Positions 32,001 through 44,283 of a stretch of DNA of 64,000 bases are shown here, piece after piece. Position numbers and translations under genes: made by a program. How positions within the stretch are numbered: position 1 is the first letter of the stretch; each line of letters starts with the position of its first letter. Location: NCBI RefSeq assembly GCF_027744825.2, contig NC_071343.1, positions 9,508,866 through 9,572,865 on the forward strand. The letters run 5' to 3'. Origin of the DNA: Synchiropus splendidus. Its lineage: Eukaryota > Chordata > Actinopteri > Syngnathiformes > Callionymidae. The notes beneath the pieces are model-generated. The model made no database searches. It was not told where the DNA came from and was given only the letters and a program-made list of their open reading frames with translations.

Positions 32001-34881
32001 AATGTTTTTTTTTTTAATCAAGTCCCAGTTCAATTATCAGCATTTAAAACACACTATTCTCGCGTGAACACAAGGTGGCGGTATTGCTCTACTTTTTAGA
32101 GTTCAAGGACAATTCAGTGCTGTTGCAGATATGAATCAGTGTTTCACGACACTCAATAAAGAATAAAAAAACTTGGAGTTGTAGCTATTCAGGGAAAAAG
32201 AAAGTTTTATTATAGGATTTTGAGAATAAATGGATGCAGTAGAAGAGAAAGTAGAAGTAAGCGTAAGAAGGTTCACCAGCGATAGGTGGTGAAATGGAGA
32301 ACAAAGGAGGCAGACGGATGAGGAAGAAGAACAAGGGAAAGAAGCAGTAGGAAGTGGACGTACTGGGTGATTCATGAGGAAGTATAAACACACTTCTCTA
32401 CCCCATATTGAATTGGCAGTATGTAGAAGAGAAGGAGAATAAGGAGGAGCAAATAATTTTGAAGGTGGAAACAAGAGGGCAGAAGATTTGCAGACTAAGG
32501 AGAAGTGAGAGCAATAATATTGAGAAAATATGTCGTGTATGGAGATGTTGGACCACTATAGAGTGAGGAGATGGATGCTGAGAGGAGTTGGAAGCTTAAG
32601 CTTGTGTGCGAAGTAGATGGAGAATGGGAAGGGAATGAGGTTGCAAGTAGAAGAAAAGGAAAATATGGTAGGGAGAGGGTACAAGTAAAAGGTGGATTAG
32701 CAAGGCTCTGTAGTCCCTCCTTATGACCTCTGACCTCTCCTTGCTAGGAGCGCTTCAGCTACGTTTGCCCTGACCTTGTCAAAGAGTTCAACAAGTACGA
32801 CACGGACGGGTCCAAGTGGATCAAGCAGTACACCGGCATCAACGCCATCAGCAAGAAGGAGTTCACCATCGACGTGGGCTACGAGAGATTCCTGGGCCCG
32901 GAAATCTTCTTCCACCCCGAGGTTTGTCCCTTTTTAAGTACATTGCTCCTTCCTGCTCAGCAAATTGTTCAATTGATCAGGAGAAGAAGAGGGTCAGTCA
33001 GAGGAAGATCGAGGAAGAGGATGGAGAAAAGAGAGGAGATAAAATAAGGGGGGTGGAAATATGGAGAATAGAATGAACAAGATGGGGAAGAAGGGAGGAA
33101 TAAAAGAGGGAGATGGAATAAGGTGGTGGAAGGGAAGATGAAGTTTCAGAAGCTCATATGTCACCTGACGTTTTAATTTTCTCTGCTGTGACAAAGTGAG
33201 CTGTGTTCCTCCTTCATGAAAGTACTTCAGCTGCTTCTTTGCTGCTTTCCACGGTGGTTATCAATGGAAGCAACACATGCTTCTTCCTCGACGAAAGACA
33301 GTTCATTCCATAGTGCAGTCACCACTAACCTGCTGGATTAACACCCAGATTGTTTGCTCTCAATAACAGTTCGCCAACCCGGACTTCACCCAGCCCATCT
33401 CTGAGGTCGTGGATGAGGTCATTCAGAACTGCCCCATCGATGTGAGGCGTCCGCTTTACAAGGTACGCTCGCACTGCCTGCAAAAGGCTGAATTTGCTCG
33501 AAGAAAGTGATGCTTTTTTTCAGTCAAACTCATACACCGGTAAAGGACTCCGTCTCTTCTTCCACAGAACATTGTTTTGTCTGGAGGCTCCACCATGTTC
33601 AGGGACTTTGGCCGCAGACTGCAGAGAGACCTAAAGAGGTCCGTCGATGCCCGACTGAAGATCAGCGAGGAGCTGAGTGGAGGAAAACTCAAGGTGAGCC
33701 ATGAAACCAGTGTTGTTTTGAAGGCAAGTGAAGAGTTTGAATCACAGCAAATGGATCAATCTCATCTGTAATGTGAGAGTGCAGCAGAGATGAACTCAAA
33801 AATCCCTACTGCACTCTTCTATTGTCCTTGAAACAGTCTGTCATAATGTAATTGGGCAACGCTTTAGAATGAGGAACGCATATTAACTATTCATAAACCA
33901 ATTCCTTGTTTATTTATGCTTAATGTTCTGTATTTATGCTGTTGTTTACAGTGAACTTTTGGTGACTACAACAAGACGCCAATTAATACTTTATAATGCT
34001 GCGAATACACATATGAATAAGTAGTTTATTTAGGTTAATAAATGTCCCTTAATTGAAAGTGTGACGTTCTGTTATGATCATTATTTTGGTATTGATTTCT
34101 GACTTCAAATTGTGATGTTCTCCTGTTAATAATCAATGTGAAAATTCAGTCTTCAAAGTGAAAATTCTGACTTTAAAGTGAGAGTTCTGAGACTAAATTC
34201 TACCAACCATTCCGTCCACTGGCTCTAAATCCCATCCGTAAATGTAAGAATATTACACAGTCGTGATACTTATGTGAAGCTTTGAGCAACTCAAAGTGTT
34301 TTTTTATTGGATTTTCTATGTATTTTTTAGGCTTTTATGAACTAAATCTTGATCCTAGCATTTGATCTTTTGTGACACTCTGAGTCAACAATTTAAAGGA
34401 AGGATGAATTGTAAGAATGGAGGGAGCTGGTGGTTCTTTGACCAGTCTGGTGATGACATATTAAGAATACGGGGTGCAATCCTCTGGTGAGGAGCTCAGT
34501 CCTGACAGGTAGCAGATACTGAATGAAGCCACTTGCCATAGTAACTACCGACGTAGTGTTTCCCGGTGGGGTGGACACCTGGCTTTAGCAATTGATGGTC
34601 AGCTGCTGACTATATGTGGTGTTCTGCCCAGCCTAAACCCATCGACGTCCAAGTGATCACTCACCACATGCAGAGATACGCCGTCTGGTTCGGAGGGTCC
34701 ATGTTGGCGTCCACTGTAAGTAGTTCTCTCAAAGTTTGGAAGAGATGTGGTGGGTTTGTTAGGCTAATGCAGTGTCTCCCTCTAGCCCGAGTTCTACCAG
34801 GTGTGTCACACCAAGAAAGACTACGAGGAGATCGGACCAAGCATCTGCCGCCACAACCCCGTATTCGGAGTCATGTCGTAA
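25530..34881 (+). CDS. actr3: Actin-related protein 3 (Arp3), complete, 12 coding exons
   Basis: Arp3 is the ATP-binding actin-like subunit of the seven-protein Arp2/3 complex, which nucleates branched actin filaments in the cytoplasm. Exons: 25530-25573, 28758-28813, 28919-29043, 29172-29282, 29377-29472, 29744-29851, 30361-30504, 32748-32921, 33370-33462, 33568-33693, 34632-34715, 34786-34881. They sum to 1257 bases, 418 codons plus stop, the exact length of vertebrate Arp3, and all junctions are GT-AG in phase. It starts [15 protein letters not shown] and ends F-G-V-M-S. The actin-fold nucleotide loops are visible as D-C-G-T-G-Y-T-K and [10 protein letters not shown]. Intron 1 (3.2 kb) and intron 7 (2.2 kb) are the longest. 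No damage is seen. The close relative Arp3B is the only alternative. Confidence 0.97.
26051..26096. repeat. (TA)n microsatellite in actr3 intron 1
   Basis: 46 bases of alternating TA. Confidence 0.97.
26471..26610 (+). mobile_element. LINE 3' end fragment in actr3 intron 1
   Basis: About 100 bases ending in three GATTCTG-type repeats and a poly(A) run. The layout matches 3' tails of L2/CR1-type non-LTR retrotransposons common in fish. No coding part remains; the family call is from the tail only. Confidence 0.45.
30510..32740. other. actr3: actr3 intron 7
   Basis: Mostly unique-looking intron sequence with a poly(A) run near 31085 and a purine-rich stretch from 32150 to 32700. No embedded gene is recognised. 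Confidence 0.5.
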
Positions 34882-35432
34882 CTCGACATTTCCCACTGCA
34901 GCAGAGGGCGGAGCTTCAGTCTCAGGGGCGGAGCTTCCCCGTGCTAACGCAGTCTACAGTACGATAAAACAAGACCAAAACCTCAGAAAAATATACTGTT
35001 ATTTTTTTGCTTTGCATTTTTTTTTCCATCGTGAGGGAAAGTTGCCAAAAGAAACGGTGGAATATTTTTGTGGCTGAATGAAAAGTGATGGCATATGGTG
35101 GAGTGGAACGTCATGGAAAACCATGCACATTTTGGTTAAGCATCTCATTTGTTTTCCATCACCATCCAGATATCGATTTTTTTCCGCCTTCTATTCCTTA
35201 ATATCCAGATGTGTATCATGATAAGAGCTTGTTTATATTTCATACTTAAAGGTTTTTTATATGTACAACTCGGTGAGATCAGCAATTGAAAAACAATGAC
35301 TGACTGCAGTGTTAAGTTGTCTGGGTGTGTCATCGTAAAGCAGTGACTGCACAGAGGCAAATCATTTTATATAAGGAACCAAACTGTTGAAACAGTGGAA
35401 TGTGATGTGTATTTAATACCTGGCAACATTCC

Positions 35433-35438
35433 AATAAA
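35433..35438 (+). terminator. actr3: actr3 poly(A) signal
   Basis: AATAAA about 550 bases after the actr3 stop, the first canonical signal downstream. Confidence 0.65.
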
Positions 35439-35459
35439 GCCTTCCGTTTCTTTCTAAAG

Positions 35460-36420
35460 AATACGGCTGTGTTTGATAGCAAGTCCAGGGAGGCGGGACA
35501 TTGTTTTGGTGGATGTATGTGGTGGCTTCCCCAGCTAAAAACAGCTGAATTACTGACCATTTTTAAATGCACAGAGCAGTCGGATAAAAGCTGCGTTAGC
35601 GACTGACAGAATTTGTTGCGCGACTCGTGCTTGAGTGGCTGCTGGTTTGAAGCCATCAAATTGACCCCCTTCACCTCTCAAATTTAAAAAAGTCAATCTG
35701 GAGGGGTGAGGGAAGTCGGTATGGCCAAACGGAGGCCGTAAAGTCTTTTCAATATGTACTGTGAAAGGATCCACTGACGTTAGAAGTTCAACCAGTCTGT
35801 CTGCACAATATCACTTTCCCTTCTTAAGCTGAGGTATATTTGGCTAGTGGTCATGATGTTAACCATTAATGGGCCTCTATTGTTTATTCAAACTCTAATT
35901 CCAGGTAGGTCAGGCAGTCAAAAGACGTCCAAAATTCTTGCCAGCAAGTTTTTGAGGTTGTAAGACAACAGAAACGGCTCGGCCGTCTCATTTCGCTCTA
36001 TTGATTTTACTTCTACTGACTACAAAGAGCTGGTCCAGCTGAGGAGACGAGGGAGGACATCACAGCTTTTCCTGTCTCAGCCTGCCGGAGTCTGGGGAAG
36101 CGAGGGCAGATAAAAGTGTCGGAAGTCTGAGGGTCAAATCCCAGTGGATAAGAAGAGTCCAAGGAGGATGGATCTCAGAGACAGGCCCAGATGTGGGAGC
36201 TGATAGGATTGATGGAGGAGGGCCAGGGCCTCTTGTGCTCTGTCCCAAGTGCAATCAAGAGCTGGAATGGACCTGTCCGGCGCTCACAATCACGCTCGGT
36301 GGAGATCAGACTGTTTTTGAAAACACTGAAGACAAAGAAAGTGGAGGGTGCTGAAGTGTTCACAGCACAGGAAGACTTTCTCTCTGAGTGGTCTGGAACC
36401 TAACTGAACCAAAAGTTCAA
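35460..36420. other. Spacer downstream of actr3
   Basis: No gene or known repeat is recognised. Confidence 0.4.
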
Positions 36421-36426
36421 AACCAT

Positions 36427-36712
36427 TGTAGCGGGTGCTTAGGGGTGTGGTCTCTCACCCAGTGGGATGATGGGTGGGGACACACAGGTGTTACTAATAA
36501 AATGGAGGTTGTATGGGACGCGCGGGTATCTTGTTGAATGGAGAATAAACACACTCAGACTTGAGCTGTGACTCCTACTCCTTTGTCCTGCCACATTGGT
36601 GACCCCGACGTGATCTGAACACGCAACCTTCTTTTATTAGTCACACCTGTGTGTCCCTACCCATCATCCCTCTGGGTGAGAGACCACACCCTTAAGCACC
36701 CGCTACACCATG
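36427..36712. mobile_element. Short LTR, primer-binding-site-like sequence and inverted LTR piece
   Basis: 36427-36595 begins TG and ends CA, holds AATAAA (GGAGAATAAAC) and is followed by TTGGTGACCCCGACGTGATC, a text typical of the region just inside fish Gypsy-type LTRs. From about 36632 to 36711 the first half of the LTR returns in reverse complement (TAGCGGGTGCTTA). The result is an inverted repeat with the primer-site text in the loop. No coding region remains. Confidence 0.6.
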
Positions 36713-36718
36713 AAATAT

Positions 36719-37332
36719 GTACCTTTTTGTTCATTCATTTTTTTGTTTCAAAATATATCATATATTTTTTTTCCGTTTTGAAACAAAAAACAGAAAAATA
36801 AAACAAACATTATGTTTACGAGTTGAAACCGAAAAACGGACAACGAAGAAAATGCTACATTTTATTTTGTTCTGGTAATACTTTGCTCACAAATCGATCC
36901 AATCCAGGGACTCCTGCTGTGTTCTGTGATTTCCTGTGGAATCAGTTAGTTTCTCACTGGAACGGAGAGGAGTTGCAAGTGTGGATTAGTTCAGTCGACC
37001 ATAGAGACGTACGTTCTGTTTAGAGGGAGTTTTGCCATTTTAAAAGAGATCCTTAACCAGCTCATAGTATAGATGAAGCATGGCCGACCATAATGTTTCA
37101 TTATTCAGCCTCGCTTTCTTACTCCTTTTACGACTTCCAGGAAAGTCACGGCAATGGCCAAAACGTAGAAACAAATCAAAACAATTTATGTTTTGTGTTT
37201 TCGTTTTGCTTTTCTTGTCTGCAAAACAGCAAATTTGTGGTTTTTAGTTTTGAAACAAAAACAGAAAAATCCAAACTTTGATTATATTTTGAAACAAACA
37301 AACAAACAAAAAAAAGAATGAATTAAAGGTAC
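36719..37332. mobile_element. MITE with GTACC-ended inverted repeats
   Basis: The left end (from 36719) and the reverse complement of the right end (to 37332) both read GTACCTTT, then ATTCATT, a T-rich run and GTTTCAAAATATA. The element is about 614 bases, AT-rich and without a coding frame. It begins seven bases after the inverted LTR structure. Superfamily not determined. Confidence 0.55.
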
Positions 37333-37339
37333 ACGTATT

Positions 37340-38370
37340 GTTCAGATAACTTTCCAATTCCAAGTTCCTGGAGAATTTGCATGGAACGTGGTCACGGATC
37401 GTGGTGGTTGTTATCTGAAGATGGACGCCTGTCGCCGCGAATGGGAGGGTAAAAAGTCTGCATGGACTCTCAGTCCTCTTTGTAGCGCTCTTGTGGAGTC
37501 ATCGATTTCATTGTCAAGTCTTGTATAGGAAAGTTCTCACCAATGGACATGGTTGTCCAAATAGAAAAGCAAAATCACATACATCAACACAAGCATTGAC
37601 GGAAAGCAGAAACGTCTCGCTCAGGCTGGCAACCAGGTTTAACCTCCACAGCACATGAATGTTTAAATATTCATGACACAGTGGTCTGCGTTTTATACCA
37701 AGCGTTAAATCAGGAGTCTCCAACTGATCCAAAGAAGGTTTTTGTTCCAACCAAGCCGCTTAATCCATGTGTGCTCGCTGGGTTGCTACAAAAAATCCAC
37801 TTTGGGACCGTGTTGAGACCACTGGGTTAAATAAAGCTACATTTAAAATTGAACTGAAGGGTCAGTCACACGTCATATTTTACATAATGGCTGACATTTT
37901 GACTGGACACTGCATACGCATGGTAAGGTTCTGGCCCTTTTAGAGTTGGACCTACCAAGGCCCTCAATCGCACAGTAGCTGAATAACCTTGTTTTCAACA
38001 CCTTTGTTGTCGTCGTGCTTTTTCCACTATCACCGTAAGCTTGGTGAGCTGGCGCTTGCTTGCAACTCTAGCCATCCTACCCACTGACTTCAGTGGTTCC
38101 TGACAGCAACGCCACGGTTTCCCTTCACACCTGCTTACCTGACAGCTACAGGCTGACAGCTCCCCAGTGGCCGCCAGCATTTGTTTCCACTTCCATCCTT
38201 CCTGCTTCAACCTCAGGCCATTAACTGCCATAGCAAGCCCCCAAAACTGTCTGTCTACACTTCTACAAAGGAGGAACCTCTGCCAAAAGTAAAGGAAAGC
38301 AGTTAACCCTTTATTGGATGAATATTCAGCGTGTTCATTTTCCTCCTCCTGGAATCAAGGAAGTCAATGA
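37340..38370. other. Spacer
   Basis: No gene or known repeat is recognised. Confidence 0.4.
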
Positions 38371-38375
38371 ATCCG

Positions 38376-38570
38376 CTAGTGATGGGTGGATGAGGTATCA
38401 TGAAACAGCACTGCAGGGTTGATGGTTGAGTGCCCTCATTTTCAGCCACTAGAAGGCGCTCTTGGTTTAGAAATGATATGAGTCATCATTGAATTACTCC
38501 AAAACTCTTACAGCAGATGGCGCCATCTGGTGGCCTCTGAAAACAGGACACAGTTTCATGAAACCTCATC
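38376..38570. repeat. CTCF-motif MITE, copy with both arms
   Basis: Starts CTAGTGATGGGTGGATGAGG, a hAT-like end. Inverted arms carry TCATGAAAC text. Motif CCACTAGAAGGCGC (38446-38459) lies on the plus strand and CCACCAGATGGCGC (38520-38533) on the minus strand; the second matches the CTCF core consensus at all 14 positions. Confidence 0.65.
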
Positions 38571-38593
38571 TGCCTTGACACCACCATGGCAGG

Positions 38594-38768
38594 CTTATGA
38601 AGCTTCATGCAACACTGTCCTCATTTTCTGAGCTCACTATGTGGCACTCTCTACTCTAAAATCTGTATATATTTGTATTAGTATTTCCATGAAACTTTGC
38701 AACATTTTTAAACCAAAAGCGCCACCTACTGAGCTCTGAATATGAGGACAGTAGTCATGCGCTTCATC
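38594..38768. repeat. CTCF-motif MITE, full-length diverged copy
   Basis: Begins GGCTTATGAAGCTTCATGC and ends in the inverted form near GCGCTTCATC. The right arm has TCAGTAGGTGGCGC on the minus strand. Confidence 0.6.
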
Positions 38769-39802
38769 AGTGCATATATAATTAAATAAATAATTCATTC
38801 ATGTGCTTTCACCATCATATTTAACTCTGCTTCCTCTGCTGTTTCAGTTAGTCCGTCAGTCTCATCGTCGGTTATCTCCCGCTCAGATGTCCTTTCAGAT
38901 TCCGAGCGGCTGAGCGGCGAGGTGGAGTCGATGCTGTCACAGACTGCAGACCAGTTAAGCACAGAGGTTTTGACAAAGGAGACACAATCGATCGTGGCTT
39001 CTCGCCAGAGTTGAGGTCTGTTTATTCAGAGCCAAAGAAATCAGATCGGGCCCGTGATGAGAGGCTGTGGAAGATATGAAAACACTCGCGGGTAACCATT
39101 TTTTAACTGTATTTCCATATTTGGACATCTGTCTCATAAGAAACCTGGACTGACTCTTACATTTATTCCTTTTATTATTTTGTCTTAGTGTCACGGCTCT
39201 CTCGGGCCGCCCCAAGGTTACTGCCATTTTAAATATGAGCGAATGGATCCCAAGATTTTTCTCCGGAAAAGTTAATGTTGTGCTCACTTGTCATCTCACC
39301 CTGACACCTTTTCCTTTTCTGACCTTTGGGAGCAACTAAATTTAACCTTCTAACAACACTCTCATAATGCTAACACTTTGGTGCAACTCAATTTTGGCAG
39401 TGCTTTTTAGTCCTTGATTGTCCTATGACTTGGAGTTGGCAAGAAAACACTGTTATGTCATGGTTTTCTAATGTATTTAAAGTCATATTAATGGTTAACG
39501 TTTACATATTTGCGTAAAAAAAAATACCTGACATGATAACAAGGCAGCACCAGAAATGTTTATCGCCCTCATGGTGATCACAGACTGGGTGAATGTGCTC
39601 TTGCAAGACAGAAAGAGGTCATCTTTCTGTGTTCTGTAATGGTGGCCATGGCATTTGAGTGACTAAAAATTATTGTTTTCAAGTCTGAAAACGCCGATAT
39701 ATGATGTCGTCATGGTCAGCCTGTATTGCACAATGTAGGAGAGAACTACTTCCTGTTTACGTTTGGTGAGGCCATCTTGGAGGTGATGAGTAGCGAAGTC
39801 CA

Positions 39803-39953
39803 GATGAGGCTTCATGAAACAGTGTCTTCATTTTCAGAGCCCACTAGATGGCCCTCCGTGCTCAAAAATATTTGGATTTGAATAACAATTCTAAAATGAG
39901 AGCGCCATCTTCTGTGGAGTGAAAATGAGGACATTGTTTCACGAAGCTTCAGT
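39803..39953. repeat. CTCF-motif MITE, full copy
   Basis: Arms GATGAGGCTTCATGAAACAG and its inverse GTTTCACGAAGCTTC. Left motif CCACTAGATGGCCC (39841-39854). Confidence 0.65.
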
Positions 39954-40492
39954 GGTGCATCAAGACGACAATGAATAGCCTGAAATGGCGAATACATGTA
40001 ACCCTCCCCAAAAAGGCTAAAAAGAACTGTTTGTTTTGATGTCACACTCCCAACACTATAGGAACTCACTGAATTAATATAAAATAAAAATAAACAAGTC
40101 TACTCCACTGTTGATTGCTGAGGCGGTCGAAAATAATACATGAGTACGTCTGATAACCGTCACGCTTACGGCCACAAATCTATGGATTTTCTATGAATGT
40201 TTTATGGTTATGTTCTTCAAAGAACGTGTGAATACACAAACGTTGACTTGTGAATAGCAGGGATCTTTCTGTATTGCGTTGCTATGACTACACAATACTA
40301 CTATATTACTCCTTGTCCAGGAGTCCATCGCCTCCCACCCTATGTAGCTGGGGCAGGTTCCAGCCTCCTATGATCCCGGGCAGAGATTAGTGGAAAGTAA
40401 TAAATAAATAAACCAGGCCTTCTCCGATTGTAACCGCCCTACCTTAATAATGGATTTAAAAATAAACAAAAATGTGTCAGATGACAAAACAT

Positions 40493-40498
40493 TTTATT
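40493..40498 (-). terminator. HIPK-like kinase poly(A) signal
   Basis: AATAAA on the minus strand about 70 bases after the kinase stop codon. Confidence 0.65.
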
Positions 40499-40565
40499 CA
40501 AAGTCAGAAAATTGTGACAACAGAGGGGGGTGTTTATAATGTGTCACATTAATACCTAGTTGAGT

Positions 40566-43500
40566 CTAGGAGGAGCCAGAGTCAGAAATGATCGCTTCCC
40601 TTTCACCAGAGCCTGCTGGAAAGATTATTGTTATTACTATTTGTTAAAACAATTTCACCTGACTGTAACAACACATTTAACTTAGCAGTAAAACCAATCT
40701 GTTCTTACATGGCAGTGCTCACCGATCTAACATTTGAAACGCCATTATTACTTACAGAAAGGACGACTCGAGATGAAGGGGTGAGCCAGGACTTTTTTGG
40801 GTGTAATCCTTTTATCTGGATCGACTTGCAGCATGGCCTTCAAAAGATCAAAGCAATTCTCCCTGCTTTCCTCCTCCTTAAACTGGGTGGATTTCTAATG
40901 TATAAAATAAGTAAATGAAGAACAGTTTGGTCTACAATTGTAAAGGTTTCAGATTAAAGTCACAGTGAAGGATGTTTACCTCCTTCAGTTCATCCAGTGA
41001 CTGAAAGCAGGACATGTCGACTTTATGGGACTGAAATGAGACACATTGATTGATGTGGATTGTAAATGACAGAAAGACACTTTGTGTTTTACAGTATATT
41101 ACAACAGTGTTTGGGAAGCTCTCATACAGAAAGGCTTCTCATTCAAACACTATCATCTGCGCTTTTGTGATTCAAACTCTCTCACTATATAACTCCATGT
41201 ACTATATCGACTACTGTAGCTGGTCGGGAACCAAAATCGTTGTTTCCCTTCTCAAATATCAGAGTCAGCAACAGTTAGCATTAAGCTAGATAATGCCAGC
41301 TAGATAATGTTAACACCAAGGAAATGTAGTTATTATACAAAAATACAATCCGGAAACTCAATACAGTAAATGAGATGATAATATCCCCAAAACTGTAGCC
41401 ATCTTGGTTTTGGAGTGACACCAAAACAAAATTGGCACAACCAATAACAATGGGTTTAAGACGCTTATCCTGTCACAGTTCCGCCTCTTATTTTGAAAGT
41501 GCATTCCATTCTCTCTCTGCGGCCCTGGCATGATTTCTGATTTCCACTTCTGGTGGTTCGTTCCTCCACTACAAATGTGTAGGAACTTTGGACTATTGTA
41601 TTCAGACTTTGGACATTCCATCACCGCTCCTTTGATGTGGTTTTTATGCTCTGGTTTTCTTTTTTTTTTCCGGTTGCATGACAGCATGTTTGTGTTCTGT
41701 CAGCATCTTTGTGAATAAACTGCTTTTGCCTGCTCCTTCCTCTGCACATGGGTCTCCTTACTAGCTCCAATTCGCCACATGTCCCTCAACATCCCATTGA
41801 ATTATCAGCTTGATTTAAAAATACATTCATCTATTTAATCAAATAAGTCATAGTCTGACTGAAAACCAAGAGCATAGCCCACACACAAGTCGAAGGAAGT
41901 CCCTACCTTTAACCTCCAGCCTTTTGTGCTTTTAATAAAGTATTTTTTCGATTTTATCCCTTTCTGAAGAAGGTGTTCGTGTGGCTGACGCAGAAGTTCA
42001 AGGATTTGATGGATCTGGACAAAGAACACAAAAAACACACTGTGTTAATACGCTGAAACACACTCACGTTACGTTACTATGGGTAATACGCTATAGTCAG
42101 TCGTAAGTTGATAAAGCTCAAGGTCATTCATTGCATCTGCACACCAGACTTCTTCATCGTCTCCCACACTTCAGCACTACCAACTCTTATTCAATGGAAC
42201 TTTGCTCTACGGGAAATGAAGCTTGAGATACCTTGTGGCTGCATTTCAATTGATGTAAACTGTACTATAGAAAGCTACAGTCCAATAGCTTGCCGCAATG
42301 TTGGTTGGTTTCACAACGACATTTCACATTGGAGTCTAGACATTTGGGTTTTAGGGAATTGAATATGTAGGTTTGTTATTTTGCAAACCCTGAATGCTTA
42401 AATGTACAGCACAGAAATGTCAAAACAAGTTTCCTACTTCAACAGAAATGAGGAAAGCGTTTCCCCTCAGATAGTCAGTAGCAGATAAATTCAGAGGAGC
42501 TGACTTACTGCGGACAGTTCTGTTCTTGGTTCCATGATGAGTGTGCCGTTGATCAGCACCGTCATGACAATTCCAAGTGACCACATGTCGATGGGCTCTC
42601 CGAATGGAAGACCTAGAATTATTTCTGGAGCCCTAGTTAGCCCAATAAGCAGTTAAAATCCATCAGAACAGAACACCTCACTTCCGCTGTGTTGCACGAG
42701 GTCTTACCGATAAGCCAGTGCTTGCATGCTGGTGCCAGCTTTGGCTTTGGCACTGACTATTGACAAACCAAAGTCGATCAGCTTGACTCTAAACGGCCGC
42801 TGCTGGTTCACCAGGACTATGTTGTCCGTTTTGACGTCGGTGTGGATGATGCCCATCTTGGCCAGCTGATCAAGCGCTACAGCCATCTGGAAGTAGAACG
42901 CAGTGAAACGTGTTCTTGGGTTTCAATGTCCACCGATATTTGGATTTCATGTAGGGCAATAAAATCGTATACAAAGCACCCAAACCTGCTGGACGATGGT
43001 TCTGATGTCAGTGTGAGACATCGGCAGATTGTGTGTCTTCATGATATAAGCGTCCAAACTGATGTCCAGAGCCTCAAAAACCAGCACCCAGGTGGAGTCC
43101 CTTCGAAAGGAGTCGATGAACTTGACTATGTTTTTCTTGTGCACGTCGAATTTCTTCATCCGTTCACATATTTGCAGCTGTGTGGAAACCACACCATGAG
43201 ATTAGGTAGATCACTCAATTTACGACTATTATTTCAGACAGACAATGTGTGTTGTCATTCTTCTTGACTTTGTTCATTGAGTGGTCATGATTTTATTTGG
43301 TGCCGCAAGTGGGTAGTACACTATGGCAGCAGAGCATGTCAAACCGGTCCTCACCCACCGCGGCTCCTTTGTGGATCACTTTGACACCTCGACATAGAGA
43401 ATGAATGAGACCATGGTTGGTGGAGGGGTCTACCAAAACTTGAGATTGCTGATATCTACATCTGGTTCCCAACACATTTAAGAACTTTTGTGAAAGTTTA

Positions 43501-43685
43501 GTGAATGAAACTGATCCACTGACCTCATTGAAGCCACCAGGATTCCATAGCAACTTCAGCGCAACGATATCTCCATTGACTCTTTTGCGACATTTGACCA
43601 CCTTTGAAAAGCTTCCCTCCCCCAGGACCCTCAGGAGTTTGTACTCAGTGGGAACACAGGGTTGGCTTTCCGTCTTGTCAGCCAT
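40566..43685 (-). CDS. HIPK-like protein kinase, compact, 8 exons
   Basis: Ser/Thr kinase of the HIPK/DYRK branch, reduced to little more than the kinase domain. Exons on the minus strand: 43685-43524, 43177-42986, 42886-42708, 42632-42509, 42014-41907, 41030-40980, 40894-40756, 40615-40566; total 1005 bases, 334 codons plus stop, all GT-AG and in phase. Seen: glycine loop G-E-G-S-F-S-K-V (22-29), V-A-L-K with Lys44, H-T-D-V-K-T-D-N (133-140), D-F-G (156-158), A-P-E (179-181), D-M-W-S-L-G (193-198), and the HIPK-like insert with P-H-E-H-L-L-Q-K-G-I-K-S-K-K-Y-F. Odd: the HRD Arg is Thr, and the activation-loop Tyr before Y-R-A-P-E is Ala. The homeoprotein-binding and C-terminal regions of true HIPKs are absent. 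Fish carry many such HIPK-like genes; no symbol is given. Confidence 0.9.
41471..41780 (+). mobile_element. Possible solo LTR in a kinase intron
   Basis: Stretch beginning TGTCACAG and ending CGCCACA with AATAAA near 41716, in the intron between exons five and six. Target duplication not clear; tentative. Confidence 0.25.
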
Positions 43686-43689
43686 TATT

Positions 43690-43955
43690 CTCTCCTTCAA
43701 CTGATGGAACGTCCCTTATATTCCAGCTTGGTTTCTCAACAATAGATATCTGACTGATTATAAGAACGAAATTCCTGGTATTTTATTGAAGAAATAACTT
43801 TGATGAACTCATTCACCTGACATCACAGAAACCTTTGTGATCAAAGATTTATACCTTTTAAATGTTGTTATTGTGGACTAAACACTCATCATCTCTATGA
43901 CATCACTGTGGAGTGTCATAAAAAAACATGACAAACAAGAGCTGTGCCAAGAAAG
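43690..43955. promoter_or_regulatory. Upstream region of the HIPK-like kinase
   Basis: Presumed 5' UTR and promoter by position. No TATA box or other element is identified with confidence. Confidence 0.25.
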
Positions 43956-43990
43956 TAGTGATGGTGAGATGAAGCTTCTTGAAGCACTGA
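43956..43990. repeat. Hat-like MITE end fragment
   Basis: AGTAGTGATGGTGAGATGAAG resembles the MITE start; the rest is replaced by GC-rich DNA. Confidence 0.35.
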
Positions 43991-44283
43991 GGCACCTCGT
44001 GGTCCAGCGGCCTGCCCGAGAAGGCCGAGCCGCCACGGGTGAAGATCAAAGGCCAGGCCAAGTGGCCCCACTGCGACGGAAGCGAGGAGGAGGAGGAACC
44101 GGCGCGTCTGTTTACCGGTAGGACCGCGCCTTCTCAGGGGTCCACGCCGAGAGGAGAGCAGAGAGGACCGCAGGCGGGAACCGTCACGGACCCGCGAGCA
44201 GGAGATGAGCGAGCCAAGACCGAGCCGAGACCAAGCCGAGACCCACACGGAGGGAGGAGGCGTGAGGCCCGGTTCGTGCCAGG

